Source: Artemia franciscana (Eukaryota > Arthropoda > Branchiopoda > Anostraca > Artemiidae). Taken from it: a stretch of 64,000 nucleotides of DNA. Under the pieces are notes generated by a model. The model had not been told where the DNA came from. It worked only from the letters and a program-made list of their open reading frames with translations, and ran no database searches. The position numbers and the translations under genes are program-made. Each line of letters opens with the position of its first letter. Position 1 is the stretch's first letter. Below are positions 59,955 through 64,000 of the stretch, piece after piece. The stretch spans positions 60,001-124,000 of the forward strand of contig NC_088868.1 in assembly GCF_032884065.1 (NCBI RefSeq). Direction: 5' to 3'.

Positions 59955-60416
59955 CAGAGGCGCCATTTGGGGGGGTCAGATTTTTCAGGGGGGCCCAAGC
60001 TTCCACCACAAAGGGCCCTTTGCCGGCCATAATAATCCATTATGTCCAACATAATCCGTTCTGTCCAATTGATTTGAAATTACTGCACGCCTATTACTTT
60101 CACCGACGTGTTGTTTACTTAAATAAGAAAGTTTCTCGCTGAGGAGAGCCAGCCTTTAGCCTGGTTGAATTTTCCACTTACAGTTTAATCACTTAACCTC
60201 GTTGATTATGATCTTTGATGTTATAATTAATCTTAGAGGTCAGTGTGGATGAGTTCCACATTCGGTTACAGTGCAACACATGGGTGCTGAAAATGAGTTT
60301 TTCTTAGAATATTATATCGATATACTGCCAAAACTCGCATTTTTTCTTATTTGAAAGTTGGGGGGCCCGAAATGGAGTTTATGCCCACCCCAAGATTTGG
60401 CCCAAATGGCACCTCT
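59955..60416. mobile_element. hAT MITE (462 bp) with exact 8-bp duplication
   Basis: The left end is cagaggcgccatttgggggg. The right end ...cccaaatggcacctctg is its inverted match (CAGAGGYGCCATTTGGG). The target duplication cttattta is at 59947-59954 and 60417-60424. It is G-rich just inside both ends. The left terminus is almost the same as that at 63372, so this is probably mobilised by that hAT lineage. Confidence 0.92.
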
Positions 60417-60424
60417 GCTTATTT

Positions 60425-61214
60425 ATCTTTGGGGCTCACATACCATCCACTACTCTGGATGTAGATAGCTTTGAAACAAAACATTTGAATAAATAGTTCT
60501 AAATTCATAAAGAGTCTCTGTGAAATAATGCATAAGGCCTTACCAGTTGTGATGTATCTTTTCCCTTAATATTGTAGCATGTTTTCTCATAACATATTGA
60601 CATATAGCCTCCCTCTCACCCCAATCATCTAGTCAAACACAAGTGAATAAAGTTACCTTGAGTTTTCAAGGCGCATGTGGTCACAGGTTCGTCAAATATT
60701 GAATAAGCGCATATTTCATGGAATGGAAAAGGGCTAGACAAGCGCTTTCATTTCAATGAATAATTTACATTCATATGATTTAAAATAATGCTCAAGCTGA
60801 TATTTATTGAAAGAGATATCAGTTGATGCAAGTCACAAGTGAAAGCAAAACTAAATTAAAATCCTGAATTGCCGCTAATGAAATATGAGTTTCTGACAGT
60901 AACCGTGGTGTTTCATATAATCTGGTGTAAAAATTATATCATAAATTATGGGGTAAGGATAATAAATTAAAGTGACAGAATGTACTACCGTCCACGGTCT
61001 TTCAATGGACAGTATCCGTTCTACACGATATAATTTACAGCGGATAATTAGTAGAATATCATTCCAGTTGATCTAATGGCCCATTAAGTAAAGTCAATTT
61101 TGATAAATTATTAATAATTCTGTTTGCCTTGCATTTTGAATTTAGAATGTTTATACAATAGACCCCATAAAAACATATGATAAAAAAGTATATCAATTAG
61201 CAAACAATATATAA
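60425..61214. other. Intergenic, no gene seen
   Basis: AT-rich, with no structure noted. Confidence 0.5.
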
Positions 61215-62950
61215 TCAAACAGTTCGTGGTAACGAATTGTAGTAAGGAGCGACCCGGCTCAATAGTAAACGAAACTCTAAAAAACGGAATTTCGATGCTA
61301 AAAGCTGTATCAAAAGAATTGGATTTTTGTGCTGATTTTAAATATATAAGTTTCATCAAATTTAGTCTTTGTCATCAAAAGTTACGAGCCTGAGAAAATT
61401 TGCCTTATTTTGGAAAATAGGGGGTAACACCCCCTAAAAGTCATAGGATCTTAACGAAAATCACACCATCGCATTCAGCGTATCAGAGAACCCTATAGAA
61501 AAATTTCAAGGTCCAATCTACAAAAATGTGGAATTTCGTATTTTTTGCCAGAAGACAAATCGCGGGTGCGTGTTTATTTGTTGTTTTTTTTTCCCAGGGG
61601 TCATCGTATCGACCAAGTGGTCCTGGAGTGTTGCAAGAGGGCTCATTATAACTGAAATGAAAAGTTCTAGTGCCCTTTTTAAGTGACCAAAAAAATTGGA
61701 GGGCACCTAGTCCCCCTCCGACGCTCATTTTTTTCCCAAAGTCAACGTATCAAAATTTTGAGATAGCCATTTTCTTCCGCATAGTTGAAAACCATAATAA
61801 CTATGTCTTTGGGGATGACTTACCCCCCACAGTCCCTGGGGAAGGGGCTGCAAGTTACAAACTTTGGCCAATGTTTACATACAGTAATGGTTGCTGGGAA
61901 ATGTACCGACATTATCTGGGGGATTTTTTTGGTTTGGGTGTGGGGTTCAGGGGAGGGGGCTATATGGAAGGATCTTTCCTTGGAGGAATATTTCATGGGG
62001 GAAGAGAAATTCAATGAAAAGAACGCAGGATTTTCTAGCATTACTATTAAAAAAAATGAAAATATAAACATGAAAAAGTTTTTTCAATTGAAAGTAAGGA
62101 GAAGCATTAAAACTTAAAACGAACAGAGATTATTACGCATATGAGGGGTTCTAAAAATACTTTAGCATAAAGAGCGAGGTATTTAGGAGGAGATAAATAC
62201 TTCGTTCTTTATGCTAAAAATTTTTTTAGGTAATTTCAACTATTTATTCTACGGCCTTTCTGATTCAGGGGTCATTCTTAAAGAATTGGGACAAAACAAG
62301 ATTTAGTTTGAAGAGCGAGGTATTAACGAGGGGACCAACCCCCTCATATATATAATCAAAAATATAAGAATATAAAAGTTTGTTACGTAAGTTAGTTCTT
62401 AAGTTACGTATATTTTTTACTAATAAAAACGTTCGTTAAAAATTAAAATATATAGTTGCCTTTTTAAGTAACCGAAAAATTGGAGGGCAACTAGGCCTCC
62501 TTCCCCACCCCTTATTTCTCAAAATCGTCTCATCAAAACTAAGAGAAAGCCATTTAGCCAAAAAAAGAATTAATATGCAAATTTCATTTTAATAATTTAT
62601 GTACGGAGAGCCAAAATCAGACATGCATTAATTCAAAAACTTTCAGAAGTTAAATAAAAAAAAACAAGTTTTTTGAAATGAAAGGAGCGACATTAAAACT
62701 TAAAACAAACAGAAATTACTCCGTATAGGAAAGGGGCTTTTCCTCCTCGACACACCACTCCTTGCTGCTAAAGTTTGATTCTTTCTCGCAACTCTACTTT
62801 TTAAAACAATAAAAAACTTTAGCGTAAAGAGCGGGGTGTCGAGGAGGAAAAGCCCATTTCATATACGGAGTAATTTCTGTTCGTTGTAAGTTTTAATGTC
62901 GCTCCTTACTTTCATTTCAAAAAACTCGTTGTTTTTTTTATTTTAACTAA
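61215..62950 (+). mobile_element. Family D terminal-hairpin element, 1.7-kb copy
   Basis: It has the same plan as 35991-37681: TCAAACAG start preceded by A; small terminal hairpin; gtaaggagcgacccggctc; inner modules near 61640-61790 and 62460-62580; a palindrome of about 240 bases at 62680-62920 (aggagcgacattaaaactta / taagttttaatgtcgctcct); then an A/T tail and CTAA followed by T. It is collinear with the other copy throughout. Frames at 61483-62117 are repeat artefacts. Confidence 0.75.
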
Positions 62951-63371
62951 TAAAGAGTTGTTTATTAAGTTGATACTTTATTAATTAATACAGTATCTGG
63001 CAGAGAGGCCGGCTTGTTATGCACGAATAAAAAAATTAAATATTACGCAAAAAACAATTGTAATTTTAGTACGTACAAGTGGGAAAATCCTTGCATTTAT
63101 ACAATGAAGCGAAACCAGGAGGGGCAATGGGAAGTTTCAAACAAAGGGATCCCGCCATTAACAAAATGTTTTAAGTGTAGTCCAGGAGAATTTGGGAAAA
63201 TTTAGATATAAAAAGACTTTGCAAATTTTGCAAATTTCAAGATGACCTGTTTAACCGAAGTGGTCAGATCAATCCCAAAATATATATCTGCAGGAATGAC
63301 CTCATAAGTGCATCCCCAGACGCAAGGGCACCCAACTATGCTAATGACCAATATAAGTAGAGTCTTCACAT

Positions 63372-64000
63372 CAGTGGCGCCATTTGGGGGGGGGGGGGCA
63401 GGGGGGCCATGGCCCCCCCTGATTTCTGGAGGGGCCCAATTTCAACCACGTAATTCTTTGTTTATTCGTCCTTGTTCTACTTTTTTCTCTTTTTTTTACC
63501 GTATTTCTACTGTGAATTATTACTAAATAGCAAATTCAAGATACTCGACGATTATTGCATTTCAAGAAAGTATCTTGTTTTTGCCGTTCTCCCTAATTAA
63601 TTTATGGTCACCCTTTTGGCAGGGGTTTTTATGGACTCAGATTTTATGGACTCAGATTTACTTCTTGTGATCGCGACATACTTCGATCAGGCGGGAATCG
63701 ATACTATGCAGCTGAAGTGTCAAGCTTTAATAGCTCGTGCATTTGTGTCGCAGCTTCCACAGAAACCGGCAAACGCTTTAGATGTCTTCGAACGCCTCGG
63801 AGGATTGAAAGAAGCTTATTCTGAGCTTCTTAAGGTCGTCAGGGTAGTCCTCACACTCCCGCTCACAACGTGCTCAAATGAACGTTTTTTCTCTGTGTTG
63901 ACGTTTGTGAAGGACTACCTCCGGACAACGATGGAAAACGAGCGACTTTCGCATTTGCTGCTTATATTCTCTGAGAAAGCTGCAGTGAAGGAGCTCAATT
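63372..64000 (+). mobile_element. hAT transposon, left end and 3' part of transposase (runs off window)
   Basis: The terminus cagtggcgccatttgggggg at 63372 matches the MITE at 59955 and the CA(G/A)NG rule of hAT ends. It is followed by a G-run/C-run palindrome (ggggggccatggcccccc). Only about 230 bases separate it from a frame that already encodes the transposase C-terminal domain, so this copy is probably internally deleted. The right end is outside the window, so the duplication cannot be checked. Confidence 0.7.
63604..64000 (+). CDS. hAT transposase C-terminal dimerisation region (partial)
   Basis: The frame is open from just after a TAA at 63598-63600 to the window edge, at least 132 codons. 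The first ATG is at 63604; further ATGs at 63631 and 63646 sit in a 15-base direct repeat (atggactcagattt). The translation has LLLVIATYFDQAGIDTMQ, then LKVVRVVLTLPLTTCSNERF and FSVLTFVKDYLRTTMENERL. The block LP..T..NERFFS...VK.YLR.TM...RL is the signature of the hAT C-terminal dimerisation domain of the KRBA2/ZMYM/DUF4371-like type (family knowledge). The catalytic N-terminal part is absent upstream. The frame has no stop here, so it may be a recent deletion derivative, or an exon after the acceptor-like cttttggcag (63613-63622). Confidence 0.8.
   Translation, partial: MVTLLAGVFMDSDFMDSDLLLVIATYFDQAGIDTMQLKCQALIARAFVSQLPQKPANALDVFERLGGLKEAYSELLKVVRVVLTLPLTTCSNERFFSVLTFVKDYLRTTMENERLSHLLLIFSEKAAVKELN

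Overview
This is nuclear DNA of an animal, most likely an arthropod (possibly a crustacean; the species cannot be named from sequence alone). It is AT-rich and intron-rich. Almost all of it is non-coding and built from transposable elements and their relics: non-LTR retrotransposons, a Penelope-like element, hAT DNA transposons and their short derivatives, tRNA-derived SINEs, fold-back elements and long (TA)n arrays.

Two host genes can be supported. (1) On the + strand, the last two coding exons of the histone H4 lysine-20 methyltransferase KMT5A (Set8/PR-Set7) lie at 2680-2870 and 7090-7300; upstream exons are outside the window. (2) On the - strand, a three-exon gene (45033-46108, 38477-38760, 14286-14710) has matching splice phases and gives one continuous 594-residue reading frame. 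It has an N-terminal PTB/PID-like domain, a proline-rich stretch, and a C-terminal KKVTF sequence that fits a protein phosphatase 1 docking motif. Its second intron is about 23.8 kb. The two genes are convergent.

Layout. 1-2679: intron upstream of the first KMT5A exon visible here, with an antisense LINE (ORF1 plus endonuclease) and interrupted (TA)n. 2871-7089: KMT5A intron with degenerate repeats, a LINE fragment and a ~160-bp tandem repeat that appears to include copies of the border of the last exon. 7301-14285: intergenic, with a fold-back element, a SINE-like unit, two MITEs and a duplicated segment just past the stop codon of the PTB gene. 14711-38476: giant intron, with a composite tandem array (20140-27440), a decayed Penelope-like element (27465-28775) followed by (TA)n and a hammerhead-like motif, SINEs (one nested in a LINE tail with a perfect 15-bp duplication), and a 1.7-kb terminal-hairpin element. 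38761-45032: first intron of the PTB gene. 46109-64000: upstream intergenic DNA with a 300-bp (TA)n array, inverted copies of the tandem array, a 462-bp hAT MITE with a perfect 8-bp duplication, a second 1.7-kb terminal-hairpin element, and at the right edge part of a hAT transposase behind a hAT-like terminus.

The most unusual signals are: the last KMT5A exon lying in register with a 160-bp intronic array; a hammerhead-ribozyme-like fold seen at two Penelope-related loci with compensating changes in both stems; and one ~150-bp core module from which several dispersed and tandem repeat families seem to be built.
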